From Burkholderia ubonensis (GTDB lineage: Bacteria; Pseudomonadota; Gammaproteobacteria; Burkholderiales; Burkholderiaceae), in the NCBI RefSeq assembly GCF_902833085.1, contig NZ_CADFEB010000012.1, positions 1 to 64,000 on the forward strand: a DNA stretch of 64,000 nucleotides, given 5' to 3'. Below are positions 42,409-49,718 of the stretch, piece after piece. A model generated the notes under the pieces. The model made no database searches and was not told where the DNA came from. It saw only the letters and a list, made by a program, of their open reading frames with translations. The first letter of the stretch is position 1, and each line of letters opens with the position of its first letter. Position numbers and translations under genes: made by a program.

Positions 42409-44361
42409 TCAGTCCTTCTTCACTTCCTTGAACTCGGCGTCGACGACGTCGTCCGCAGCCTGCTGCGCGCCGCCCGCATGGGCTGCGCCTTCCGCTGCGC
42501 CCGCCGCACCGGCCGCGCCTGCCTGCTGGGCCTGCATGTCGGCGTACATCTTCTCGCCGAGCTTCTGCGAGGCCGTTGCCACGGCTTCGACCTTCGCATC
42601 GATCGCGGCCTTGTCGCTCGCGGTGCTCTTCAGAACTTCCTCGAGCTCCTTCAGCGCGGCCTCGATCTTCTCCTTCTCGCCCGCGTCCAGCTTGTCGCCG
42701 TACTCGGTCAGCGCCTTCTTCGTGCTGTGGACGAGCGCGTCGCCCTGGTTGCGCGAATCGGCCAGCTCACGCAGCTTGTGATCTTCCGCCGCGTTCGCTT
42801 CCGCGTCCTTGATCATCTGGTCGATCTCGGCTTCGGACAGGCCCGAGTTCGCCTTGATCGTGATCTTGTTTTCCTTGCCGGTCGCCTTGTCCTTCGCGCC
42901 GACGTGCAGGATGCCGTTCGCGTCGATGTCGAAGGTCACTTCGATCTGCGGCACGCCACGCGGTGCGGGCGGGATGCCTTCCAGGTTGAACTCGCCGAGC
43001 AGCTTGTTGCCGGCCGCCATTTCGCGTTCGCCCTGGAACACCTTGATCGTCACGGCGCCCTGGTTGTCGTCCGCGGTGGAGTACACCTGCGCGTGCTTCG
43101 TCGGGATCGTCGTGTTCTTGTTGATCATCTTCGTCATCACGCCGCCGAGCGTCTCGATGCCGAGCGACAGCGGGGTCACGTCGAGCAGCAGCACGTCCTT
43201 GCGGTCGCCCGACAGAACCTGGCCCTGGATCGCCGCGCCGACTGCAACGGCCTCGTCCGGGTTCACGTCACGGCGCGGATCCTTGCCGAAGAATTCCTTC
43301 ACCTTCTCCAGGACCTTCGGCATGCGGGTCTGGCCGCCGACCAGGATCACGTCGTCGATGTCCGACACCTTGACGCCCGCGTCCTTGATCGCGATGCGGC
43401 ACGGCTCGATCGTGCGCTCGACCAGATCCTCGACCAGCGCTTCCAGCTTCGCGCGGGTGATCTTCAGGTTCAAGTGCTTCGGACCCGATGCGTCCGCCGT
43501 GATGTACGGCAGGTTGATTTCGGTCTGCTGGCTCGACGACAGCTCGATCTTCGCCTTTTCAGCGGCTTCCTTCAGGCGCTGCAGCGCGAGCACGTCCTTC
43601 GACAGGTCGACGCCCTGCTCCTTCTTGAACTCGCCGATGATGTAGTCGATGATGCGCTGGTCGAAGTCCTCGCCGCCGAGGAACGTGTCGCCGTTGGTCG
43701 ACAGCACTTCGAACTGCATTTCGCCGTCGACGTCCGCGATCTCGATGATCGACACGTCGAACGTGCCGCCGCCGAGGTCATACACGGCGATCTTGCGGTC
43801 GCCCTTCTCGACCTTGTCGAGACCGAACGCGAGCGCAGCGGCGGTCGGCTCGTTGATGATCCGCTTGACTTCGAGGCCCGCGATGCGCCCCGCATCCTTC
43901 GTTGCCTGGCGCTGGCTGTCGTTGAAGTACGCCGGCACCGTGATCACGGCTTCCGTGACCGGCTCGCCGAGGTAGTCTTCGGCCGTCTTCTTCATCTTGC
44001 GCAGCACTTCCGCCGACACTTGCGGCGGCGCCAGCTTCTCGCCGTGGGCTTCGACCCATGCGTCACCGTTGTCCGCCTTGACGATCGCATACGGCATCAG
44101 GCCGATGTCCTTCTGCACTTCCTTCTCTTCGAAGCGGCGGCCGATCAGGCGCTTCACTGCGAACAGCGTGTTCTTCGGGTTCGTCACCGACTGACGCTTG
44201 GCCGGCGCGCCGACGAGCACTTCGTTGTCGTCCATGTAGGCGATGATCGACGGCGTGGTGCGCGCACCTTCCGAGTTCTCGATGACCTTGACCTGGTTGC
44301 CTTCCATGATGGCAACGCACGAGTTCGTGGTGCCGAGGTCAATACCGATGATCTTTCCCAT
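42409..44361 (-). CDS. dnaK: Chaperone DnaK (Hsp70)
   Basis: 650 aa. Starts MGKIIGIDLGTTNSCVAIME. The ATPase domain has GEPVTEAVITVPAYFND, AVYDLGGGTFDVSIIEI and ILVGGQTRMPKV. The linker is VLLLDVTPLSLGIETLGG. The helical lid ends in a Gly/Ala-rich tail and EFKEVKKD. A sigma-32-like promoter is visible upstream at 44449-44476. Confidence 0.98.
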   Translation of the reverse strand: MGKIIGIDLGTTNSCVAIMEGNQVKVIENSEGARTTPSIIAYMDDNEVLVGAPAKRQSVTNPKNTLFAVKRLIGRRFEEKEVQKDIGLMPYAIVKADNGDAWVEAHGEKLAPPQVSAEVLRKMKKTAEDYLGEPVTEAVITVPAYFNDSQRQATKDAGRIAGLEVKRIINEPTAAALAFGLDKVEKGDRKIAVYDLGGGTFDVSIIEIADVDGEMQFEVLSTNGDTFLGGEDFDQRIIDYIIGEFKKEQGVDLSKDVLALQRLKEAAEKAKIELSSSQQTEINLPYITADASGPKHLNLKITRAKLEALVEDLVERTIEPCRIAIKDAGVKVSDIDDVILVGGQTRMPKVLEKVKEFFGKDPRRDVNPDEAVAVGAAIQGQVLSGDRKDVLLLDVTPLSLGIETLGGVMTKMINKNTTIPTKHAQVYSTADDNQGAVTIKVFQGEREMAAGNKLLGEFNLEGIPPAPRGVPQIEVTFDIDANGILHVGAKDKATGKENKITIKANSGLSEAEIDQMIKDAEANAAEDHKLRELADSRNQGDALVHSTKKALTEYGDKLDAGEKEKIEAALKELEEVLKSTASDKAAIDAKVEAVATASQKLGEKMYADMQAQQAGAAGAAGAAEGAAHAGGAQQAADDVVDAEFKEVKKD

Positions 44362-44448
44362 TTTTCCTAATCTCCAGAAATCCTTGATTGCTGCGCGAAA
44401 ACCTGCTTTTTTGGGCTGTTTCGCGCGCCGAATTCAACTCTGTTCCCG

Positions 44449-44476
44449 AAATAAGTCCGCTCGCGCCGTTTTCAAG
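44449..44476 (-). promoter_or_regulatory. Sigma-32-like heat-shock promoter of dnaK
   Basis: On the minus strand CTTGAA (44471-44476) is followed after 13 nt by GACTTATTT (44449-44457). Spacing and -35 fit the heat-shock consensus; the -10 is a weaker match. The distance to the dnaK ATG is about 88 nt. Confidence 0.6.
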
Positions 44477-44507
44477 ACCCGACAAGCGATGCGGCTATTA
44501 AATTTTT

Positions 44508-44930
44508 TCAATCGCCGGACGGTGCCGGATCGCCGGCCGCCGGAGCGCCGGCTGCCACGATCTTCGCCCGCGCTGCCGCCACCGCCGCCTGGAACTGCGC
44601 GAGACCGTGCCAGCCGGTCGCGCGGCCGAGCCGCCTGCCGCGGTGAAAGAAGAACCACGTCGGCACGCCGTGCAGCCCGAAGCGTCGACCGAGGTCGCGG
44701 TGTTCGTAGACGTTGCTGTGGAACCACTTCAGGCCCAGCGCGCGGATGGCGTCCGGCTGCGCGAGCATCGCCTTCTTCGCGATTTCGCAGTTGAAGCAGT
44801 CGACGCCCCAGAAGAACACCACGGCGAGCGCGTCACCCGCGCCCGCGAGGCCGGCGTCGAACGTGTCGGCCGACAGCGCCTGCATGTCGAACGCGGCGAA
44901 CGCGGCCGGATCGACGCCGGCGGGCACCAT
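44508..44930 (-). CDS. Thioredoxin-like protein between grpE and dnaK
   Basis: 140 aa from ATG 44930, 10 bp after grpE. Thioredoxin fold with active site C-F-N-C (VVFFWGVDCFNCEIAKKAM) and the cis-Pro loop GLHGVPTWFFFHRGRRLGRATGW. There is no signal peptide, so it is cytosolic. Its position inside the heat-shock cluster suggests co-induction with the chaperones. The redox partner is unknown. Confidence 0.87.
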   Translation of the reverse strand: MVPAGVDPAAFAAFDMQALSADTFDAGLAGAGDALAVVFFWGVDCFNCEIAKKAMLAQPDAIRALGLKWFHSNVYEHRDLGRRFGLHGVPTWFFFHRGRRLGRATGWHGLAQFQAAVAAARAKIVAAGAPAAGDPAPSGD

Positions 44931-44940
44931 GGCGGCAGCC

Positions 44941-45486
44941 TTACTTCGGTTGCGCAACCGTGACGAGCGCCGGGCGCAGCACGCGGTCGGCGATCGTATA
45001 GCCCTTCTGCAGCACGGTGACGACGGTGTTCGGCTCCTGCTCGGCCGGCACCATCGAGATCGCCTGATGCTGGTGCGGATCGAACTTCTCCCCGACCGGG
45101 TTGATCGCGACGACGCGCCCCTTCTCGAGCGCGCTCGTCAGCTGGCGCAGCGTCAGCTCGACGCCCTCGCGCACCTTCGCGAGGTCGCCGGACGTGTCGC
45201 CCACCGCCGCCTCGAGGCTGTCCAGCACCGGCAGCAGGTGCTCCGCAAAGCTCTCGATCGCGAATTTGTGCGCCTTCGCGACGTCGTCCTGCGCACGGCG
45301 GCGCACGTTCTCGGTCTCGGCCTTCGCCCGCAGGAAGCTTTCCTGCAGCTCGGCGACCTTGGCTTGAGCCTCGGCGAGCGCCGCTTCGGCGGCTTCGACA
45401 GCCGGCGCGGCGCCCTGCGCCGCCTGCGTCTCGCTGCCGATGTCTTCGGCCGATTGGGTAGCCGGGTTCTCTTGCGTGTTTTCCAT
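44941..45486 (-). CDS. grpE: Nucleotide exchange factor GrpE
   Basis: 181 aa. A long N-terminal helix (about 35-90, AQAKVAELQESFLRAKAETENVRRRAQDDVAKA) forms the dimer stalk. The C-terminal beta domain is EKFDPHQHQAISMVPAEQ...GYTIADRVLRPALVTVAQ. It releases ADP from DnaK. A sigma-32-like promoter lies 82-110 nt upstream. Confidence 0.97.
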   Translation of the reverse strand: MENTQENPATQSAEDIGSETQAAQGAAPAVEAAEAALAEAQAKVAELQESFLRAKAETENVRRRAQDDVAKAHKFAIESFAEHLLPVLDSLEAAVGDTSGDLAKVREGVELTLRQLTSALEKGRVVAINPVGEKFDPHQHQAISMVPAEQEPNTVVTVLQKGYTIADRVLRPALVTVAQPK

Positions 45487-45827
45487 GTCGCTGAAAGTCG
45501 ATTAGAGGTTGAAGCCAAACCGGCAACCGTCTGACGAATCGTCGACGGCGCCGCACATTAGTGGTGCAGATAAGGGCGAAAACACCGACTTCAAGAGGGT
45601 TATTCGCGCGCATTCGCCAACGCCGCGAATCAACCGCGCCGTCCGCGGCAACCACCGCCCGGGCGGTCGAAACGACCTGTAACAACGCTTACCCGGCGAG
45701 TACTAGCCCGCCTCCGGGCGCTGCACTACACTGCATTTCAGGCATCGGGCGGCGCGTTTACCCTGACCCGACCGTTGCCCGAACTCCACCAGGCGCCATT
45801 TTCACCCGTCTTCTCGAGGGGAGTACC
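45487..45827. other. Intergenic region upstream of grpE
   Basis: 341 bp between divergent grpE and a 53-codon ORF. It holds the grpE heat-shock promoter; nothing else is recognised. No CIRCE element was seen. Confidence 0.5.
45568..45595 (-). promoter_or_regulatory. Sigma-32-like heat-shock promoter of grpE
   Basis: On the minus strand CTTGAA (45590-45595), a 13-nt spacer, then CCCTTATCT (45568-45576). The consensus is CTTGAAA-N11-15-CCCCATNT, so the fit is good, and the layout equals the dnaK promoter. Confidence 0.7.
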
Positions 45828-45989
45828 GTGAAACTGACCTTTGCCATATCGGTGGTCGCGCTGGTACTCATTGCTGGCACCACCACCATCTGCCTGTCCG
45901 GCGCGGTCACCGACCGCACGACCGAATACGGCAGCGTACAGGCGACGCTGGACCAGATGTTCAGCTCCCACCCGAAAATCTGTCGATGA
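45828..45989 (+). CDS. Small putative membrane or secreted peptide
   Basis: 53 aa from GTG 45828 with GAGGGGA 6 nt upstream. Residues about 4-25 (FAISVVALVLIAGTTTICLSGA) form a signal or membrane helix; the rest (VQATLDQMFSSHPKICR) is polar with one Cys near the end. No family recognised. The 3' end overlaps the hslR 3' end, tail to tail. Confidence 0.5.
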   Translation: MKLTFAISVVALVLIAGTTTICLSGAVTDRTTEYGSVQATLDQMFSSHPKICR

Positions 45990-46368
45990 TGCGACGGTCG
46001 CGTTTCGTCGGCCGGCCGTGCAGTTCGGCCGCCGGCTCGTGGAACGTGCGTCGCCGCTCCTGTTCGGCGAGCCGCGCGGCCCGCCCGGATTCCGTCTCCG
46101 CGTATAGCGTCTGCGCGACGCTCGCCGGCCCGCGCACGTCGCACACGCCCAGCACGGCAATGTGCCAGACGATGCCGTCGATCGCAATCTCGACCTCGTC
46201 GCCGACGCGCACCTCCTTGGCCGGCTTGACCGGCGCGCCGCCGATCCGCACCCGCCCCTTGTCGACCGCGTCGGTGGCGAGCGAGCGCGTCTTGAAGAAC
46301 CGGGCGGCCCACAGCCACTTGTCGATGCGCAGCCGCGCGCCCGGCTCGGTGGAAATCTTGTAGTTCAT
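45961..46368 (-). CDS. hslR: S4-domain RNA-binding heat-shock protein 15 (HslR)
   Basis: 135 aa. The S4 RNA-binding domain (about 14-75) reads LRIDKWLWAARFFKTRSLATDAVDKGRVRIGG, followed by a basic C-terminal tail (GRPTKRDRRIIDRF). In E. coli HslR binds free 50S subunits carrying a stalled nascent chain-tRNA and aids recycling. ATG 46368 starts MNYKISTEPG. Confidence 0.92.
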   Translation of the reverse strand: MNYKISTEPGARLRIDKWLWAARFFKTRSLATDAVDKGRVRIGGAPVKPAKEVRVGDEVEIAIDGIVWHIAVLGVCDVRGPASVAQTLYAETESGRAARLAEQERRRTFHEPAAELHGRPTKRDRRIIDRFSGGS

Positions 46369-46380
46369 GTCAGCCTCCGC

Positions 46381-46442
46381 CGGGCCGCCCCAAGGGGGCT
46401 GACCGCCCCCATCGGGGGCAGCGAACAAAGTGAGCGTGGGGG
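46381..46442. repeat. Palindromic intergenic repeat between hemH and hslR
   Basis: A GC-rich block containing the perfect hairpin GCCCCC-ATC-GGGGGC (46405-46419), preceded by GCCCCAAGGGGGC and followed by AGCGAACAAAGTGAGCG. I recall similar sequences scattered between genes in many beta-proteobacteria. Function unknown. Confidence 0.55.
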
Positions 46443-46452
46443 TCGTTTCATT

Positions 46453-47517
46453 TCAGCCCACGGTTTCCGGCTGCGCCGCCTTGACCGGCCAGCCCTGCAG
46501 ATTCTCGGCGACGATCTCGCCGAGCGCGCCGATCCACGCATGCGCGCCGTTCAGGCACGGAATACGGTGGAACGCCTTGCCGCCGCCCGCGACGAATTCG
46601 TCGCGCACTTCCATCCCGATCTCCTCGATCGTCTCGAGGCAGTCGGCCGTGAAGCCCGGACAGAACACGTCCGCGCGCCGCACGCCCGCTTCGCCGAGCT
46701 CGCGCAGCGTCGGCGCGGTGTACGGCTGCAGCCATTCGGCCTTGCCGAAACGCGACTGAAAGGTCACGCGGCATTCGATCGTCGACAGCCCGAGCGCCAT
46801 CATCAGCAGCGCGGCCGTCTGCTGGCACTGGTCGTGATAGGGATCGCCGAGGTCGAGCGTGCGCTTCGGCACGCCGTGAAAGCTCAGCACCAGCTTGTCG
46901 CCGGCCGCGAAATCGGGCCGCCCGTGCTGCGCCCAGTATTGCCGCACCTGCTCGGCGAGCGCGTGGATATACGCCGGATGATCGGCGTAATGACGCACGG
47001 TGCGGACTTCCGGCTGGTTGCGCATGCGCGCGAGCGCGTTGAACGCCGCGTCGAAGGCGGTCGCCGTCGTCGACGCTGAATATTGCGGATACATCGGCAT
47101 CAGCAGCACGCGCTCGACGCCAGCGCGCTTGAGCTGCGAGAGCACCTGCGAGATGCTGGGGCTGCCGTAGCGCATCGCGTAGTCGACCAGCACCTGATAG
47201 CCGTTCGACGCGAGCAGGTGGCGCACGCCGTCGACCTGGCGCTCGGTGTGCACGCGCAGCGGCGAGCCTTCGGGCATCCATACGGCCGCGTATTTCTTCG
47301 CGGACGCGCGGCCGCGCAACGGCAGGATCAGCGTGCGCAGCAGGACCTGCCAGATCGCCTGCGGGATTTCGACCACGCGGGGATCGGACAGGAATTCGGC
47401 GAGATAGCGGCGGACGGCGCGCGGCGTCGGCGCGTCGGGCGTGCCGAGGTTGATCAGCAGCACCGCGATGCGATGGGCGGCTGCGACGCTCGATGGCGGC
47501 TCAAGATCGAAGCGCAT
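46453..47517 (-). CDS. hemH: Ferrochelatase HemH
   Basis: 354 aa from ATG 47517. Inserts iron into protoporphyrin IX. Signatures are VLLINLGTPDAPTPRAVRRYLAEFLSD at the start, MPMYPQYSASTTATAFD, LVLSFHGVPKR with the metal-binding His, and CPGFTADCLETIEEI. A TATAAT hexamer on the minus strand at 47559-47564 is a likely -10 with a leader of about 35 nt. Confidence 0.96.
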   Translation of the reverse strand: MRFDLEPPSSVAAAHRIAVLLINLGTPDAPTPRAVRRYLAEFLSDPRVVEIPQAIWQVLLRTLILPLRGRASAKKYAAVWMPEGSPLRVHTERQVDGVRHLLASNGYQVLVDYAMRYGSPSISQVLSQLKRAGVERVLLMPMYPQYSASTTATAFDAAFNALARMRNQPEVRTVRHYADHPAYIHALAEQVRQYWAQHGRPDFAAGDKLVLSFHGVPKRTLDLGDPYHDQCQQTAALLMMALGLSTIECRVTFQSRFGKAEWLQPYTAPTLRELGEAGVRRADVFCPGFTADCLETIEEIGMEVRDEFVAGGGKAFHRIPCLNGAHAWIGALGEIVAENLQGWPVKAAQPETVG

Positions 47518-47643
47518 AAGCAAGGACGTGCTCGAGGCACGAAACCGGACGGCTTTCAATTATAGCGGGCCGTCCTGCAAGGAGTGACTGGCCGTTCGGC
47601 CGATTGCGGCGCGCAGCGCGCCGCGGCACGATGGCGGGAACCG

Positions 47644-48666
47644 TTATTGCTGGCTGAGCGTGAGCGACAGCAGGCGCGCGGTGATGTCGACGATCGGGAT
47701 CACCCGGTTGTACGCCATCCGGGTCGGGCCGATCACGCCGAGCGTGCCGACGATCTGGCCGTTCACCTCGTAGGGCGCGGTGACGACGCTCATTTCCTCG
47801 ATCGGCACGAGCGTCGATTCGCCGCCGATGAAGATCTGCACGCCCTGCGCATGGCTCGACACGTCGAGCAGCTGCAGGAGGCCGGTCTTCTGGTCGAACA
47901 CGTCGAACAGCTTGCGCAGCCGCGCCATGTCGGACGACAGGTCGGCGACCTCGAGCAGGTTGCGCTCGCCGGAAATGAGCACGGTGTCTTCCGTATCCGG
48001 CACCTCGGTGCTCGCGGTCACGGCCGCGTGCATCAGCGCGGTCATGTCGCCGCGCAGCTGGTCGATCTCGTCGCGCAGGCGGCGGCGCACCTCGTCGAAC
48101 GACAGGCCGGCGAAATGCGCGTTGATGTAGTTGGACGCCTCGGTCAGCTGCGACGGCGAGTAGTCGCGCGGCGTCGCGAGCATCCGGTTCTGCACGTCGC
48201 CTTCGGGGGTGACGATGATGAGCAGGATGCGCTTGTCGGACAGGCGCATGAACTCGATCTGCTTGAACACGTGGCTGCGGCGCGGCGTCAGCACGACGCC
48301 CGCGAACTGCGACAGGTTCGACAGCACGCTCGCCGCGGCCGCGACCACCTTCTGCTGCGGCTCGCCGGCCTGCAGCGTGGTCTGGACCTGGCGGGCGACC
48401 GCCTCGGCGTCGATCGGCGTCTCGACCGTCAGCATCGTGTCGACGAACAGGCGGTAGCCGCGCGGGGTCGGCACCCGACCGGCCGACGTGTGCGGGCTCG
48501 AGACGAGGCCGAGCTCCTCCAGGTCGGACATCACGTTGCGGATCGTCGCCGGGCTCAGCTCCAGCCCGGAATAACGAGACAACGTGCGCGATCCGACCGG
48601 CTGACCGTCGGCGATATACCGTTCGATCAGGGTTTTCAGGAGGGTTCGTGCGCGAGGATCTAGCAT
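47644..48666 (-). CDS. hrcA: Heat-inducible transcription repressor HrcA
   Basis: 340 aa. Winged-helix N-terminus MLDPRARTLLKTLIERYIADGQPVGSRTLSRYSGLELSPATIRNVMSDLEELG and a GAF-like C-terminal domain (SHVFKQIEFMRL, GPTRMAYNRVIPIVD). It represses CIRCE-controlled groE-type genes. No CIRCE element is seen in this window, so its targets lie elsewhere. It is divergent from nadK across 127 bp. Confidence 0.96.
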   Translation of the reverse strand: MLDPRARTLLKTLIERYIADGQPVGSRTLSRYSGLELSPATIRNVMSDLEELGLVSSPHTSAGRVPTPRGYRLFVDTMLTVETPIDAEAVARQVQTTLQAGEPQQKVVAAAASVLSNLSQFAGVVLTPRRSHVFKQIEFMRLSDKRILLIIVTPEGDVQNRMLATPRDYSPSQLTEASNYINAHFAGLSFDEVRRRLRDEIDQLRGDMTALMHAAVTASTEVPDTEDTVLISGERNLLEVADLSSDMARLRKLFDVFDQKTGLLQLLDVSSHAQGVQIFIGGESTLVPIEEMSVVTAPYEVNGQIVGTLGVIGPTRMAYNRVIPIVDITARLLSLTLSQQ

Positions 48667-48781
48667 GGTGGAAAATTTTAGCGCAACCGCGCGACTGCGG
48701 CGAGTGGCCGCGCCCGGCACGCAAACGGGCCGGGCGCGGCGCCCGGGGCCGCAAACGGTTCTTTTCGTCAACGAGCTATGG

Positions 48782-48787
48782 TGTAAT
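48782..48787 (+). promoter_or_regulatory. Extended -10-like element at nadK
   Basis: TGTAAT preceded by TGG (extended -10 pattern TGn) ends 6 nt before the nadK ATG at 48794, with no Shine-Dalgarno between. Confidence 0.4.
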
Positions 48788-48793
48788 GCCGCC

Positions 48794-49699
48794 ATGAAAA
48801 CCGGTAATCAGTTCCATACTGTCGCGCTCGTCGGCCGGAGCAACACGCCCGGCATCGCCGAGCCGCTCGCCACGCTGGCCGATTGCCTCGCGAAGGGGGG
48901 CTTCGAGGTGGTCTTCGAAGCCGACACCGCGCGCGAGTTCGGCATCGCCGGCTACCCGGCGCTCACCCCGGCCGAAATCGGGGCGCGCGCCGACGTGGCG
49001 GTCGTGCTCGGCGGCGACGGCACGATGCTCGGCATCGGCCGGCAGCTCGCGCCGTACAAGACGCCGCTGATCGGGATCAACCACGGGCGGCTCGGCTTCG
49101 TCACGGACATCGCGGCGGCCGACATGCAGGCGCGCGTCCCGGTGATGCTGTCCGGCAAGTTCGAGCGCGAGGAACGGTCGCTGCTCGAGGCCCGGATCAT
49201 GCGCAACGGCGAACCGATCTACCACGCGCTCGCGTTCAACGACGTCGTCGTGAACCGCAGCGGCTTTTCCGGGATGGTCGAGCTGCGCGCGACGGTGGAC
49301 GGCCGGTACATGTACAACCAGCGCTCGGACGGCCTGATCGTCGCGACGCCGACCGGCTCGACCGCGTACGCGCTGTCGTCGGCCGGGCCGATCCTCCATC
49401 CGCAGCTGCAGGGCATCGTGCTCGTGCCGATCGCGCCGCATGCGCTGTCGAACCGGCCGATCGTGCTGCCCGACGACACCCGGATCGCGATCCAGATCGT
49501 CGGCGGGCGCGACGTCAACGTGAATTTCGACATGCAGTCGTTTACCGCGCTCGAACTGAACGACACGATCGAGGTGCGCCGCTCGAAGCACACCGTGCCG
49601 TTCCTGCACCCGATCGGCTACAGCTATTACGCGACGCTGCGCAAGAAGCTGCACTGGAACGAGCACGCCTCGAACGAAGACGACGACACGGCGTCCTGA
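48794..49699 (+). CDS. nadK: NAD kinase
   Basis: 301 aa. Phosphorylates NAD to NADP. Motif VVLGGDGTMLGIGR with the catalytic Asp, then GINHGRLGFVTDI, NDVVVNRSG and the conserved Gly-rich DGLIVATPTGSTAYALSSAGPI. ATG 48794 gives the family start MKTGNQFHTVALVGR. recN follows after 19 bp. Confidence 0.97.
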   Translation: MKTGNQFHTVALVGRSNTPGIAEPLATLADCLAKGGFEVVFEADTAREFGIAGYPALTPAEIGARADVAVVLGGDGTMLGIGRQLAPYKTPLIGINHGRLGFVTDIAAADMQARVPVMLSGKFEREERSLLEARIMRNGEPIYHALAFNDVVVNRSGFSGMVELRATVDGRYMYNQRSDGLIVATPTGSTAYALSSAGPILHPQLQGIVLVPIAPHALSNRPIVLPDDTRIAIQIVGGRDVNVNFDMQSFTALELNDTIEVRRSKHTVPFLHPIGYSYYATLRKKLHWNEHASNEDDDTAS

Positions 49700-49718
49700 C
49701 GCCCAACCGCCCGACACC

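Noticed and set aside
41002..44370. Long plus-strand frame across dnaJ and dnaK
   Set aside because: It is the complementary shadow of two well-conserved chaperone genes.
47644..48793. CIRCE operator near hrcA
   Set aside because: No TTAGCACTC-N9-GAGTGCTAA-type inverted repeat is visible here or upstream of grpE and dnaK.
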